Source of the DNA: Anaerolineales bacterium UBA6055
GTDB lineage: Bacteria; Chloroflexota; Anaerolineae; Aggregatilineales; Phototrophicaceae
DNA: 64,000 bases
Assembly: GCA_002428985.1 (NCBI GenBank)
Contig: DIYL01000002.1
Span: forward strand, 310,001 to 374,000
Direction of reading: 5' to 3'
This document shows positions 54,293-63,115 of this stretch, one piece after another. The position numbers were made by a program, and so were the translations under genes. A model generated the notes under the pieces. That model was not told the origin of the DNA. It saw nothing but the letters and a program-made list of their open reading frames with translations, and did not search any database. The stretch's first letter is position 1, and each line of letters opens with the position of its first letter.

Positions 54293-54811
54293 CTATTCTT
54301 GCTTGTCCAGAGAGTAAACGGTCAGTTTATCGAGAACACCGTCAATATAATGAAAATCGTATAACAATGGTACAGAAGTCTCTAACATATAGGGTAAAAA
54401 ATAAGGGATATTATCTGCAACTTGATGATTGGCTTTATCAATAACCCAATCAAGCTTTTTCCATTCCAGCAGCCCTTCATCAGTCATTTTTGTTGACCAT
54501 TCAATACGACTGCTAAACCTGATGATATACGCATACATCCCTTTATGACTGTTGCTTTCATCGCCAACAACATTCCATTTTACGATACCAATGTACTGCA
54601 TGGATTCAGCTTGTTTTATATCCAAAGTTGTCTCTTCGAGCAGTTCGCGTATCATCGCATCATCAGGGGACTCATTTTTATGGATTTTACCGCCCACACC
54701 ATTCCACAAATGTTGATTGGGTGGAAACTTTCGATGTAACATCAAAACCATATCATCAAGAAGACAGAATCCAATTGTATAGGGTATGTTAAATGCCTGT
54801 TTTGAGTTCAT
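54293..54811 (-). CDS. Nudix hydrolase
   Basis: 172 residues. The Nudix box is complete: GGKIHKNESPDDAMIRELLE followed by ET, with GVGGK before it (G-x5-E-x7-RE-U-x-EE-x-G/T-U). It is of the MutT/8-oxo-dGTP-like type with NVVGDESNSHKGMYAYIIRF following. It hydrolyses nucleoside diphosphate derivatives; the exact one is unknown. Divergent from the YdcF-like gene. Confidence 0.93.
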   Translation of the reverse strand: MNSKQAFNIPYTIGFCLLDDMVLMLHRKFPPNQHLWNGVGGKIHKNESPDDAMIRELLEETTLDIKQAESMQYIGIVKWNVVGDESNSHKGMYAYIIRFSSRIEWSTKMTDEGLLEWKKLDWVIDKANHQVADNIPYFLPYMLETSVPLLYDFHYIDGVLDKLTVYSLDKQE

Positions 54812-54877
54812 ATTTGAATCGTTTCGTGTTATTGATGTAGGAAAAATTTTAACACAGAGTTGAAGGCACTAATATTT

Positions 54878-55387
54878 ATGAAAAACACAGTAAGTTCAGA
54901 ATTAATCATTACATTAGGTGCCCCTAATGACCGATCGGGAAAGCTCTCTGCTATCGCCTTGTCCCGAGCAAATAAAGCACTGGAACTGTTAAAACAGAAA
55001 CCAGAAGCTAAATTAATCATTACAGGCGGATTCGGCGGATTTAACCCAACCAATAAACCGCATTACAGCTATGTCAGACAATATATAGTGAATAAAGGGC
55101 TTGATGCAAATCGTATCATGGGTGAAATAGCAAGCTCTCATACAGTTGACGATGCAGTGCTTTCGTCACGATTTCTCGCTGATTTTGATGTTGGAAAGAT
55201 AACAATCGTGACGTCATCATGGCATATAAAACGAGCTAAATTTATTTTCCAACATTTTTTCGAAGCGAATAAACTAGAATTTGTTGGTAGCACAGATATA
55301 GAGGGTAATGAGCTAGAGGAAAGGTTAGAACACGAGACTAAACAGTTAAAGATATTAATGCGTCAGGGAGGGGTTATTGTTGAATGA
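54878..55387 (+). CDS. YdcF/SanA-like (DUF218) protein
   Basis: 169 residues from the ATG at 54878 with GAAGG upstream; the frame opens 6 codons earlier at a TTG. LIITLGAPNDRSGKLSAIALSRANKALELL, AKLIITGGFG, SSHTVDDAVLSSRFL and ITIVTSSWHIKRAKFIF match the DUF218 fold (D/N and SSxTxD motifs). Members work in envelope or cobalamin-related functions; here the role is not clear. There is no membrane helix, unlike SanA. Confidence 0.88.
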   Translation: MKNTVSSELIITLGAPNDRSGKLSAIALSRANKALELLKQKPEAKLIITGGFGGFNPTNKPHYSYVRQYIVNKGLDANRIMGEIASSHTVDDAVLSSRFLADFDVGKITIVTSSWHIKRAKFIFQHFFEANKLEFVGSTDIEGNELEERLEHETKQLKILMRQGGVIVE

Positions 55388-55429
55388 AGAAACAATAATA
55401 GCAACATACACAGTAAAGGCAAATTAAAT

Positions 55430-55853
55430 ATGGGCATGAATAGTTATTGGCTGGTTGAGGGCAAGGTGATTTATAGTGATGCAACTGGCGATATATCAAT
55501 GGAGGAGTTAGACGCCAATTCACAACGTTTGTTTGCCATGATAGAAGAATCACCAGCTGAAAAAGTCCACCATTGATGATCAGACCAACATAGGACAATT
55601 GCCAATCTCAATGAAAGCGATGAATGACGCAGTTGACTGGGTCAGACACCCGAAAATCGGATGGTTTCTCATGTATCCATCGGAAAACCCATTTTCCAAA
55701 TTTATCCTCGCCGTGATTGTAAACTTAGCTGGGATACAGCATCGTCAATTTGGAACATTAGAACAGTGCCTGGAGTTACTCATCCAAATGGATCCAATAT
55801 TGCCAACAGTAGACGAAATGATGGCATTACATAAAAACATCCAATCATTGTAA
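55430..55853 (+). pseudogene. frameshifted STAS/SpoIIAA-like gene
   Basis: Two adjacent frames together make one small protein. The first frame, from the ATG at 55430, reads SYWLVEGKVIYSDATGDISM and runs to VHH-stop at 55574. Removing one base in the CCACC run at 55567-55571 joins it to IDDQTNIGQLPISMKAMNDA and on to the stop at 55853. The joined protein of about 140 residues has the opening strand, VHxxxD strand and HPKIGWFLMY seen in small SpoIIAA/STAS-like proteins. The downstream part could also be made alone from ATG 55599. A sequencing error cannot be excluded. Confidence 0.6.
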
Positions 55854-56085
55854 AGATAGGATGATTGACGCTGTTGCCAAAATCCATAACGTTATCGGAT
55901 TGAAATACCTATGTGGATAGACAGGCAGAAGATTATCTTGATAAGGGTTCACAGATGTTGCTGTAAAGATGTAATTCTTCGCATCTGCCACCCCACCGAA
56001 GCTGTTGCCTGCGGAGAAAGCAAGAGTCCGTGTTTAGGGTAATCTATATTTCAAATTAGACGTATGCAAGATTACCATAGCGTCA

Positions 56086-56601
56086 TTAATCAATTAGACG
56101 ACCTTTTGTATTTATCAATCGTTCTAACCAATCTAAAAAGGTATCACAATATCGTGTGTAATTTGAAAGTTGACTTCGTTCAATCAATTCATCAGCGTAA
56201 TTAGCTCGTCTATAAACACCTAAATCATCACTGGATATATCAAAAGCAAAAGATAGAGATTTTAGGTCACTTTCTTTTATAGGTGGATGAAACATTATGC
56301 CAGCGAAAGGTAAGAACCTTTCACCTATTCTTTCAGTATCTGAAAGAATATCTCCACTATAATCCCAGACTCCATAAATAGATACATCAATTGAATCATC
56401 AGGATAAATTATTATTGCTCCCGAACACATCTCAAGGAAATCTACGAATCCACTATCCTTAGTCAACTTGGGATATGTTTCAAAAACTTGCTTAATTTCG
56501 TCAATGACGTCCTGATTTGGGAATTCTGAATGACGATGTCCGCCATGCACTAGTGAATATTCAAGTTTTGATAATCGTGAAATCATCTCCGTAACTTCCA
56601 T
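56086..56601 (-). CDS. hypothetical protein, possibly SMI1/KNR4-like
   Basis: 171 residues from the ATG at 56601, which has AGGAG 8 bases upstream; an in-frame TTG just before it is less likely. The acidic soluble protein has GFVDFLEMCSGAIIIYPDDS and FLPFAGIMFHPP, resembling the SMI1/KNR4 fold used by many immunity proteins. No toxin gene is adjacent. AT content is higher than in the neighbours, suggesting transfer. The assignment is tentative. Confidence 0.65.
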   Translation of the reverse strand: MEVTEMISRLSKLEYSLVHGGHRHSEFPNQDVIDEIKQVFETYPKLTKDSGFVDFLEMCSGAIIIYPDDSIDVSIYGVWDYSGDILSDTERIGERFLPFAGIMFHPPIKESDLKSLSFAFDISSDDLGVYRRANYADELIERSQLSNYTRYCDTFLDWLERLINTKGRLID

Positions 56602-56701
56602 CAATCGATCTCCTACTCGCCAAGTTTAATAAGTCAACTTCTAAGGTATAACATTGGCGAATGTAGTACAATGTCAATTCATCATAGGTATAGTCGATAG
56701 C

Positions 56702-56725
56702 AGGCGATCACATTATTGACCGCCT
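56702..56725. terminator. hairpin after the PD40/SH3 gene
   Basis: AGGCGATCA (56702-56710) pairs with TGACCGCCT (56717-56725) in a 9-bp stem with one mismatched or wobble pair and a 6-base loop. It lies 15 bases after the stop of the minus-strand propeller gene. A T tract is missing in that direction. Confidence 0.45.
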
Positions 56726-56739
56726 ACTCGAGATTTCAT

Positions 56740-58491
56740 TTAACCACCAATTGGCGCGACCCAATATTCGTCGCCTTGACCTTCAGCTGTCCACCCAACG
56801 ACCCCGTTATATTCAATTGGGAACCAACGACGCCCTTCGACATCACATTGCGATGTACCAGTAACGGCAAATGTCGCACCTGCTGGCATCACCCCGATAA
56901 TCTCTGTGCCATCGGTACCGACATTACTACGGATATTATTCGGTACACCGGGTAGCACGAACGCATTAATCCCCGGACTCAAGCGCATCGGCGGGCTATT
57001 GAAGCAGAATGTATTGGATATATCGATCGACAACCAGTATGCCCCATCGCCACCTTCGGCTGTCCAGCCAGCAATCCGGCTGTTACGGATAAAGAACCAA
57101 TTAAAGCCATTAGCACACACAGGGCCGCGTTCGACATAAACGACTTCACCTGCATCAATGCTATCAATCACTGCCGAGCTCGTCGTCGCACCCACACGCA
57201 CACGATTTGATGGACCGGGGTTCACAACTGCATTTTGTCCAACAGTTAAGCGTGGTGTCAGGTTACAGGTACTAGCTATTGGAACAGTTGTTGGCGTGGG
57301 TTGTGGAGTAATGATAACATTACTTGTAATCCATTCAGTTGGTGCCCATGCAACATTACGATATGCTGGAACAAGAAAATACTGTCCAAGCTCTTGTTGT
57401 ACTTCGCTGATGCGTCCGGTTTGTCCCAAACTAGGCGACCATGTGCTCACCCCTTCACCATTGTGCCACGCAATTTGTGAACCATCAGGCGAAATTGTTG
57501 GTGTGGATTGTGTGCTAATATCAAATGTGCTCAGCCCAATATTAAATTCTGCTTGCCCCTGAATTGCCTGCCATTGAATAACTGATGCGCCACTGGTTGA
57601 AGGAATTGTAAGTGGAATCAGTTCTAAACCGCCCGTGACAAATTTAGCTTTTAACCGTGGTGGTGCCGCCAGACGTGACCGTGACCCATTGAGCGGATCA
57701 AACACTTCCCAATAATCTTGAATGCGCAATGCGATCATGTTGCGCCCATTGTGTGTCACCCATACATAATCTAAGACAAAATTCCCAAGTGCTTCCTGAA
57801 AACCTAAATCATAGCGGGTAAGGTTGCCGTTCGCAGGATTATAAATTTCCATAAACTGGAACGGGCTACGGCTTTCAGTTGTATATGTGAACAGTATACG
57901 TGCAATGCCTGCATCGCCCCAGAAGACCTCTGGCATCCAAATCCCACCATCTTGGAATCCTAGATTAAAACCATTAACCAGCGTCGCTTGTAATCCACTA
58001 TTAAAGTCATAGACTTGGAGTGTAGCTTCTTCAAATCCTTGAAGGCTCGGTTCGAGTTGGGACCAGACAAGCTTAGTACTATCCGGTGACCATGCGGGCA
58101 CAGAACGTAAATACCCAACTTCCCCTGCACCAGTTTGATCAGCAATACGCACAAAAGTTTGCGTCGCAACATCCATCACCCAGATATTGGTCGGTGGTGA
58201 TCCGGCAAAATCTGGACTTTCACCGCGATTAACTTTGTCGAGGACTTCCTGCGCAGTTGATAAATAAGCGATGCGTCGTCCGTCAGGGGATAAAATCGGA
58301 CCACCATTATAGGCGTGCTGTGTTAATTGGGTCGCGGTACTCCCTTGAATATTGATTGACCATAGGTCGCCATTACGGAAGGTAATGATACTCTGATTGA
58401 TCGATTGTGCTTGCGTGATTGGGATACCTAACACGATAATCATCATGATCATCCCAATCAGCATAAAACGTTGGATATGTCTCGGTTGCAT
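56740..58491 (-). CDS. secreted PD40 beta-propeller protein with two SH3-like C-terminal domains
   Basis: 583 residues. A signal peptide (RFMLIGMIMMIIVLGIPITQAQ) is followed by a TolB-like propeller with repeats such as GPILSPDGRRIAYLS, WSPDSTKLVWSQ and ISPDGSQIAWH. After a linker of Pro and Thr come two bacterial SH3-like domains, each starting with Cys and ending WFxIxxxxxxGWTAEG, with Cys pairs that may form disulfides. SH3 domains of this kind bind cell-wall or peptide ligands. It is typical of Chloroflexota surface proteins; the function is not known. Confidence 0.88.
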   Translation of the reverse strand: MQPRHIQRFMLIGMIMMIIVLGIPITQAQSINQSIITFRNGDLWSINIQGSTATQLTQHAYNGGPILSPDGRRIAYLSTAQEVLDKVNRGESPDFAGSPPTNIWVMDVATQTFVRIADQTGAGEVGYLRSVPAWSPDSTKLVWSQLEPSLQGFEEATLQVYDFNSGLQATLVNGFNLGFQDGGIWMPEVFWGDAGIARILFTYTTESRSPFQFMEIYNPANGNLTRYDLGFQEALGNFVLDYVWVTHNGRNMIALRIQDYWEVFDPLNGSRSRLAAPPRLKAKFVTGGLELIPLTIPSTSGASVIQWQAIQGQAEFNIGLSTFDISTQSTPTISPDGSQIAWHNGEGVSTWSPSLGQTGRISEVQQELGQYFLVPAYRNVAWAPTEWITSNVIITPQPTPTTVPIASTCNLTPRLTVGQNAVVNPGPSNRVRVGATTSSAVIDSIDAGEVVYVERGPVCANGFNWFFIRNSRIAGWTAEGGDGAYWLSIDISNTFCFNSPPMRLSPGINAFVLPGVPNNIRSNVGTDGTEIIGVMPAGATFAVTGTSQCDVEGRRWFPIEYNGVVGWTAEGQGDEYWVAPIGG

Positions 58492-58577
58492 CTGGTGTTA
58501 TCTCCTTGTTTACCCACTTATAGTTCTACCACAAAAGACACAACCCGTTGTACTGTCGTTCCGGTTTTTATCTGTTT

Positions 58578-59006
58578 TTATACGTTATTTATAGTCTGTA
58601 TGAGGTGTTGGTTACGCCAAATGATATACGCCATGATGAATGCGCCAATCGCATTCGCTAGAAAGTCAATGAGCGACGGATAGCGATCAGGAGAAAATGT
58701 CTGTAAATATTCTGTAACAGATCCGATAATGACAGCGATCACAACAGCAATAACAAGGCTACGTACAAATGCGATATGCCCGAAAAACGCCCAAAACCAG
58801 ACCGTACACGTCGCGCCAAATGCAACCAGATGCAACGTCGTGAAAAAAATTTCGCGTTCTAGCGTATTAGGTCCTGGTGGAATGCCCGTTTGAATAAGGG
58901 GTTGTTGTTCGGGTTGTACTAATAGGATACTGATAAAAATTGTCCACACGATCGCACCTAACCATCGCAAAGGGCGATAAGATGCAAATTTAAGCACAAG
59001 TGCCAT
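58578..59006 (-). CDS. VanZ-like membrane protein
   Basis: 142 residues with four predicted membrane segments. FFTTLHLVAFGATCTVWFWAF, SVTEYLQTFSPDRYPSLIDFLANAIGAFIMAY match the VanZ-like family (E-x-x-Q-x-F-x-x-x-R-x-x-x-x-x-D). The role in this organism is unknown; it is not next to glycopeptide-resistance genes. It is transcribed after the 109-aa gene and before the PD40 gene on the same strand. Confidence 0.88.
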   Translation of the reverse strand: MALVLKFASYRPLRWLGAIVWTIFISILLVQPEQQPLIQTGIPPGPNTLEREIFFTTLHLVAFGATCTVWFWAFFGHIAFVRSLVIAVVIAVIIGSVTEYLQTFSPDRYPSLIDFLANAIGAFIMAYIIWRNQHLIQTINNV

Positions 59007-59109
59007 AACATTGTCCTTTCAAGAACCTAGCACTCGTCACCCTATCATATGGGTCATTCACGGGTCAAGCTAGCGTAGGACAATCGAATAGTTGCCGATT
59101 TCGTCACAC

Positions 59110-59439
59110 TTAATCAACATCCTCAATATCGATATCCAGCACATATTCAACCATGCCCTGTATATCCATATCTTCGGCAAATGCTTTGGCATCCCAAATC
59201 ACGCGTGGGCAAATTCGCCGTTCTAAATCATCGAATAGTTCAAACGCTTGTTCACGAATATCTTTTGGCAAATCTGATTGCAACAAGATGAACGCTAAAA
59301 TATCAGACGCTGTTTGTGTATCGTCCTGTTGGCGATAATAGTCGGCAAGTTGTGTCATGGCATAGTAGAGCTCACCATATGCCCGAATCGCATATGATGC
59401 GCGGATACTTGCAAGATAGTCAGTGTGGTGTGTGTCCAT
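59110..59439 (-). CDS. hypothetical helical protein, 109 aa
   Basis: 109 residues, almost entirely helical with a TPR-like spacing (YGELYYAMTQLADYYRQQDD, ASDILAFILLQSDLPKDIREQAFELFDDLE) and an acidic tail DIDIEDVD. It resembles the short repeat tails of MalT-like regulators but no family is recognised. It is upstream of the VanZ-like gene with about 100 bases between. Confidence 0.65.
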   Translation of the reverse strand: MDTHHTDYLASIRASYAIRAYGELYYAMTQLADYYRQQDDTQTASDILAFILLQSDLPKDIREQAFELFDDLERRICPRVIWDAKAFAEDMDIQGMVEYVLDIDIEDVD

Positions 59440-59735
59440 AATCCTATTGCGATCACCCTAAATTGGTTTATAATGATAGTATCTATCAACTAAATTTTAC
59501 GCAAAGAAGTGGGAGGTGACGAGACAAAATCAAACGAAACAACACATTAACTTAGCTTATCCTCACAAATCACAATCTTTTAGTATTTCCACAACACAAC
59601 CCAATTGTATACGTGCCCCACCTATCTATTTTTAGTTCAGTAGCTTGTTGACGATACCCAATCAACACAAAGATTTCTCTAATATCAAACACCTAAACTA
59701 AACCTCATTGGAATTAAGCCGTCTATTGAGGATGA

Positions 59736-59975
59736 ATGTATCGGCTGGAGGCAATGTACAAATGCGAAAACTGTCAAACAATCGTTCCACATGGTATTAA
59801 ATCACATCGCGTCACTATCGAGACACGCACCAAGCACTATCCATTTCGTCACTATGCAAATGAATTTAAACGCGAAGGTAAAACCAAACAATCACATGAT
59901 AATGGCGGAGTCGGTCAAGAAATCGTCCGCGAGATCACCGTCTGCCCTATTTGTGCTGAGCAATTAAACGGGTAG
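59736..59975 (+). CDS. small zinc-ribbon protein
   Basis: 79 residues. Two CxxC pairs, in MYKCENCQ and VCPICAEQ, would bind one zinc. Between them is VTIETRTKHYPFRHYANEF and a conserved GGVGQEIVREIT. An ATG at 59754 with GGAGG just before it is an alternative start. A decayed second copy is at 61645-61791. The function is unknown; such small ribbons are often regulators or RNA-binding. Confidence 0.75.
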   Translation: MYRLEAMYKCENCQTIVPHGIKSHRVTIETRTKHYPFRHYANEFKREGKTKQSHDNGGVGQEIVREITVCPICAEQLNG

Positions 59976-60014
59976 TATGATATATGAGTGGGTATCACGC
60001 CCGCTCATTACAAG

Positions 60015-61556
60015 CTATTGTCGGAGCGAAATCGTCTCTGTCTCCATATCCCAAACATAGATAACAGGGATTTGATCCTCACCATTGAAGGAATCTTGGA
60101 GGGCAGACCCACTTAACGCATCAAAACCAATCCGAAACTGCAATGTAGAGTTATCTATCCACCCAAACACGGTATCCCCGCTATCATATAACACACTAGA
60201 AACCTCGGTGATCTGTCCGCTGTCCATATCATATATATATGCTGTTGCAGGTTCACGTTCACTTAAGGCAGGATCACCAAAGGATCTAACAAACGCCAAT
60301 CGCTCGCCATCCGGTGACCAGCGTGCATTATGGTCTCGCGCAACTTCCACGTCCTCAATCGTAATTGGTGTCATTACATCTGCTTCAACTTCCCAGATAT
60401 ACATCGTCGCAGTATTATCTACATTCTCAACAGACACAGCAAACCGCTCACCATCTGGTGACCAATAGTAATCAAAAAATCCATCATGTGGGATGTCACG
60501 TAAGAGGTCGCGTGTTGTATTCGCTTCTAAATCCCACATCAAAAGACGATTGGTATCTTCCTTACTAAAATAAGCATTAAACACCAAGTAGCGTTCATCG
60601 GGTGACCAGCGTCGACGATGTGATGAAACACCATCAGTTTGGTTATCTATCACTGTCTGTGCACTTAGATCATACACATGAATCCGGCCAAACCCATCTT
60701 CATCCTCAGCGATTTGGGGATCATATACGACATACCGCCCCTGTGGAGACCACTGCATATTATCGTTGTCTACTCGTTCTGGCAGTTCGGTTGTTTCACC
60801 GTTCTCCGCATTCCATATAAATGCGCGCCCATCATCCGATGGAGTTGCCCGATACAGAAGTTGATTACTAGCTGGTGACCAGAAAATAGCTTCCGACCAA
60901 ACATCAATCTCTGAGATTGTCATCAATTCATTCGCATTACGATCCCATACATAAATCTGATAATCTCCTAAGACACCACGTTCAAGGATGCCTACTATCG
61001 CAAGGTACTGGCTATCATTAGACCATCGATACGTACCCCAAATGTCTTCTATACCATCAAAGATAGCCATTTGCTCACGTGTTGAATGATCATAAATGAC
61101 CATATCAACACCGCCTCCCTTGGTGATGTAGCTTAAGAGTTGACCATCCGGAGACCACTGTGGACTTACATCAAACCGTTCAGGCGTTTGGCTTAAATTC
61201 CAAAGTTCGCCTGTTGTACGATCCATGAGGTACATTTCGGATAACTGATTTGGTAAATCACACTCTCCAAAACTAAATGCGATAAATCGTGAGGAAACAT
61301 CATTGTCCAGCGCATCATCATATCCATCGGGACGTGGCATCAGCTTGACAGTAAATACACCACATGCCAGCTCACCATTATTTAGACGTATACGCTCCGT
61401 AGTATGGCTGTACCAAAATTCCTCACCTGTTGTTGCGACTACTTGTACTGCATTACTATCTGGTTGTTGCGCAAACAAAGCTATAGCTGCGCCAACAACG
61501 ACTGCAACGACCACGACGATCAACAATATCATAGCCTTCAACACTGACGACACCAT
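60015..61556 (-). CDS. membrane-anchored PD40 seven-bladed propeller protein
   Basis: 513 residues. An N-terminal helix (AMILLIVVVVAVVVGAAIALF) anchors a large outside domain with seven WSPDG-type repeats: WSPDGQLLSYI, WSNDSQYLAIV, WSPASNQLLYR, WSPQGRYVVYD, WSPDERYLVFN, WSPDGERFAVS and WSPDGERLAFV, matching a seven-bladed TolB-like propeller. No enzyme domain follows, unlike in prolyl oligopeptidases. It lies between the two zinc-ribbon copies. A sensor or scaffold role is possible. Confidence 0.9.
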   Translation of the reverse strand: MVSSVLKAMILLIVVVVAVVVGAAIALFAQQPDSNAVQVVATTGEEFWYSHTTERIRLNNGELACGVFTVKLMPRPDGYDDALDNDVSSRFIAFSFGECDLPNQLSEMYLMDRTTGELWNLSQTPERFDVSPQWSPDGQLLSYITKGGGVDMVIYDHSTREQMAIFDGIEDIWGTYRWSNDSQYLAIVGILERGVLGDYQIYVWDRNANELMTISEIDVWSEAIFWSPASNQLLYRATPSDDGRAFIWNAENGETTELPERVDNDNMQWSPQGRYVVYDPQIAEDEDGFGRIHVYDLSAQTVIDNQTDGVSSHRRRWSPDERYLVFNAYFSKEDTNRLLMWDLEANTTRDLLRDIPHDGFFDYYWSPDGERFAVSVENVDNTATMYIWEVEADVMTPITIEDVEVARDHNARWSPDGERLAFVRSFGDPALSEREPATAYIYDMDSGQITEVSSVLYDSGDTVFGWIDNSTLQFRIGFDALSGSALQDSFNGEDQIPVIYVWDMETETISLRQ

Positions 61557-61644
61557 CCCTTATACATCTCTAAACGACGAACATCATTATAATCCGATTC
61601 CATCAATCCTGCTGTCACAGAACATCAATATCACAGCGTACAAT

Positions 61645-61791
61645 ATGTACTACACACTTCGTCATAATGGTAATGAATTTAAGCAAAAAGCAAAAATAGA
61701 GCGTTCACATGATTACAGTAGAGGCGAACAAGAGATTGTCCGCGAGATCACTGTTTATCCTGATTGTGCTGAAACATTAAATCGTAGTTAA
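61645..61791 (+). pseudogene. decayed second copy of the zinc-ribbon gene
   Basis: The frame reads YTLRHNGNEFKQKAKIERSH and ends EQEIVREITVYPDCAETLN. It matches the intact protein from YPFRHYANEF to the end at roughly half the residues, with EIVREITV identical. The N-terminal CENC pair is missing and the first Cys of the second pair is Tyr, so zinc binding is lost. The longer open frame around it overlaps the propeller gene and is not protein-like. DNA identity to 59821-59973 is high in the 3-prime half. Confidence 0.6.
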
Positions 61792-61823
61792 TAACATCGT
61801 AGAGGGTGACATGCGTGTCGCCC

Positions 61824-63041
61824 TCATGCACTCGATTGACTCCACCACCAGCCCGCTTTTTTACGCTCACCATATTTCAGTTTTTTATCCAACCACAATG
61901 CCACATGGCGCAATTGATTTGTCATCATCCAGCGTAAAATACGATTATGAAACTTCGAGAAATCTTTGTTATAGGGGCAAACACGGATACAAATTGAACA
62001 ATCTGTGCCTTGATTCGTCCAGAATTTAAAGCACTTCTTCGCATCGACCGTCCATTTTTTCACACCTTTGAGGTTGGACATACTATCTGTAAATTCAGGT
62101 GCATCTGATGGAATCGCCTTCACCGGACATCCGTCGCTACACCGCCGACACACGTTACAAGTTTCCGTCACACCAAAATCAATCGGTTCATCAAATGTAA
62201 GCGGTAGATCCGTGAAGATTTTAGCAATCCGAACACGCGGTCCAAACTCGGGAGTGATTAATAAACCATGCCGTCCATATTGTCCTAAGCCTGCTTGAAT
62301 CGCTAGCGGGATCGATAAGGCTGTATCATTCAAACTCGCGACTGCACGATACCCCAAGTTGCGGATATATTGAGTGATCGACAAGACAGCAATAATGTCT
62401 TTACTATACCCTTGTCCCGTCGCCGCACCACTCAATGCAGAGGGAACAGTTTCTATGGTTTGATGGTGCATCTCATTTGCAATCACAACCACATTAGGCA
62501 AATCATCCGGCAAGTCCATTGGCTTATCCGTTAGCTTTTCACGACTATAATTATGCGTATAAACCCACCGTTCATCGTACTCACAAATCCCAACAGCATC
62601 CGCACCCAAAAATTTAGCGGCACGTTTGAGATCTTTGCTATTATCTTCTGGTGTACTGTCAATCTTGCGCGTCGCGCCTTCACGGAACATCGTATAGGTG
62701 TCGAGGAAGCCTTCTTTGCGGTCATCGGATTTTTCGAGCAAGTCAGCGGTAAAATCTGCGATATACCATGCCGCATTACGCAACGCATAATCCCGATGTT
62801 GAAAGCCCTCAACTTTACGAAATTCAGCTAAGTCAGTGAAGTATGATTCAAAGAACTTACGCACACGATCAGAGCGCACCTCATCATCCCATGCAGCCCG
62901 ATTGAACATGTCATATTTTTGATTAAACCGTTGGAATTCATCAGTGACTTCAAAGCCTGTTTTTTTGTCGATTGGCTTTTGGCAGATGCAATTTTCACAT
63001 TGGCAGTTACGGGTTTTGGTTTCAGGAGATAATGTTGTCAT
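61824..63041 (-). CDS. reductive-dehalogenase-like / QueG-like iron-sulfur protein
   Basis: 405 residues. Two [4Fe-4S] motifs: C295-x2-C298-x2-C301-x3-C305-P and C337 with C348-x2-C351-x3-C355-P. The block GLGQYGRHGLLITPEFGPRVRI is the corrinoid-binding fold signature shared by reductive dehalogenases and epoxyqueuosine reductase. Unlike respiratory RdhA there is no TAT signal, so it is cytoplasmic. An extra Cys-rich N-terminus (C13, C15, C18, C20) is unusual. The substrate is unknown. A perfect 16-bp palindrome lies 25 bases upstream. Confidence 0.88.
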   Translation of the reverse strand: MTTLSPETKTRNCQCENCICQKPIDKKTGFEVTDEFQRFNQKYDMFNRAAWDDEVRSDRVRKFFESYFTDLAEFRKVEGFQHRDYALRNAAWYIADFTADLLEKSDDRKEGFLDTYTMFREGATRKIDSTPEDNSKDLKRAAKFLGADAVGICEYDERWVYTHNYSREKLTDKPMDLPDDLPNVVVIANEMHHQTIETVPSALSGAATGQGYSKDIIAVLSITQYIRNLGYRAVASLNDTALSIPLAIQAGLGQYGRHGLLITPEFGPRVRIAKIFTDLPLTFDEPIDFGVTETCNVCRRCSDGCPVKAIPSDAPEFTDSMSNLKGVKKWTVDAKKCFKFWTNQGTDCSICIRVCPYNKDFSKFHNRILRWMMTNQLRHVALWLDKKLKYGERKKAGWWWSQSSA

Positions 63042-63066
63042 AGCATTCTCGTTAGGTGAACATACA

Positions 63067-63082
63067 TATGAATATATTCATA
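63067..63082. promoter_or_regulatory. perfect 16-bp palindrome, candidate operator
   Basis: TATGAATATATTCATA is self-complementary over 16 bases and begins 26 bases before the ATG of the dehalogenase-like gene. Its place and symmetry fit a dimeric repressor site, but AT-rich palindromes can arise by chance. Confidence 0.4.
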
Positions 63083-63115
63083 ATAGTAACAGGTGACTAT
63101 ATCGACATGCAAACT

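Noticed and set aside
58578..59006. Glycopeptide-resistance role for the VanZ-like protein
   Set aside because: No vanA, vanH or vanX genes are near and VanZ-like proteins are widespread without that role.
59500..59530. GGGAGGTGACG, a strong Shine-Dalgarno-like sequence
   Set aside because: No start codon with an open frame follows at a suitable distance.
61303..61644. The upstream part of a 162-codon plus-strand frame ending at 61791
   Set aside because: It is antisense to the propeller gene; only its last 49 codons resemble the zinc-ribbon gene.
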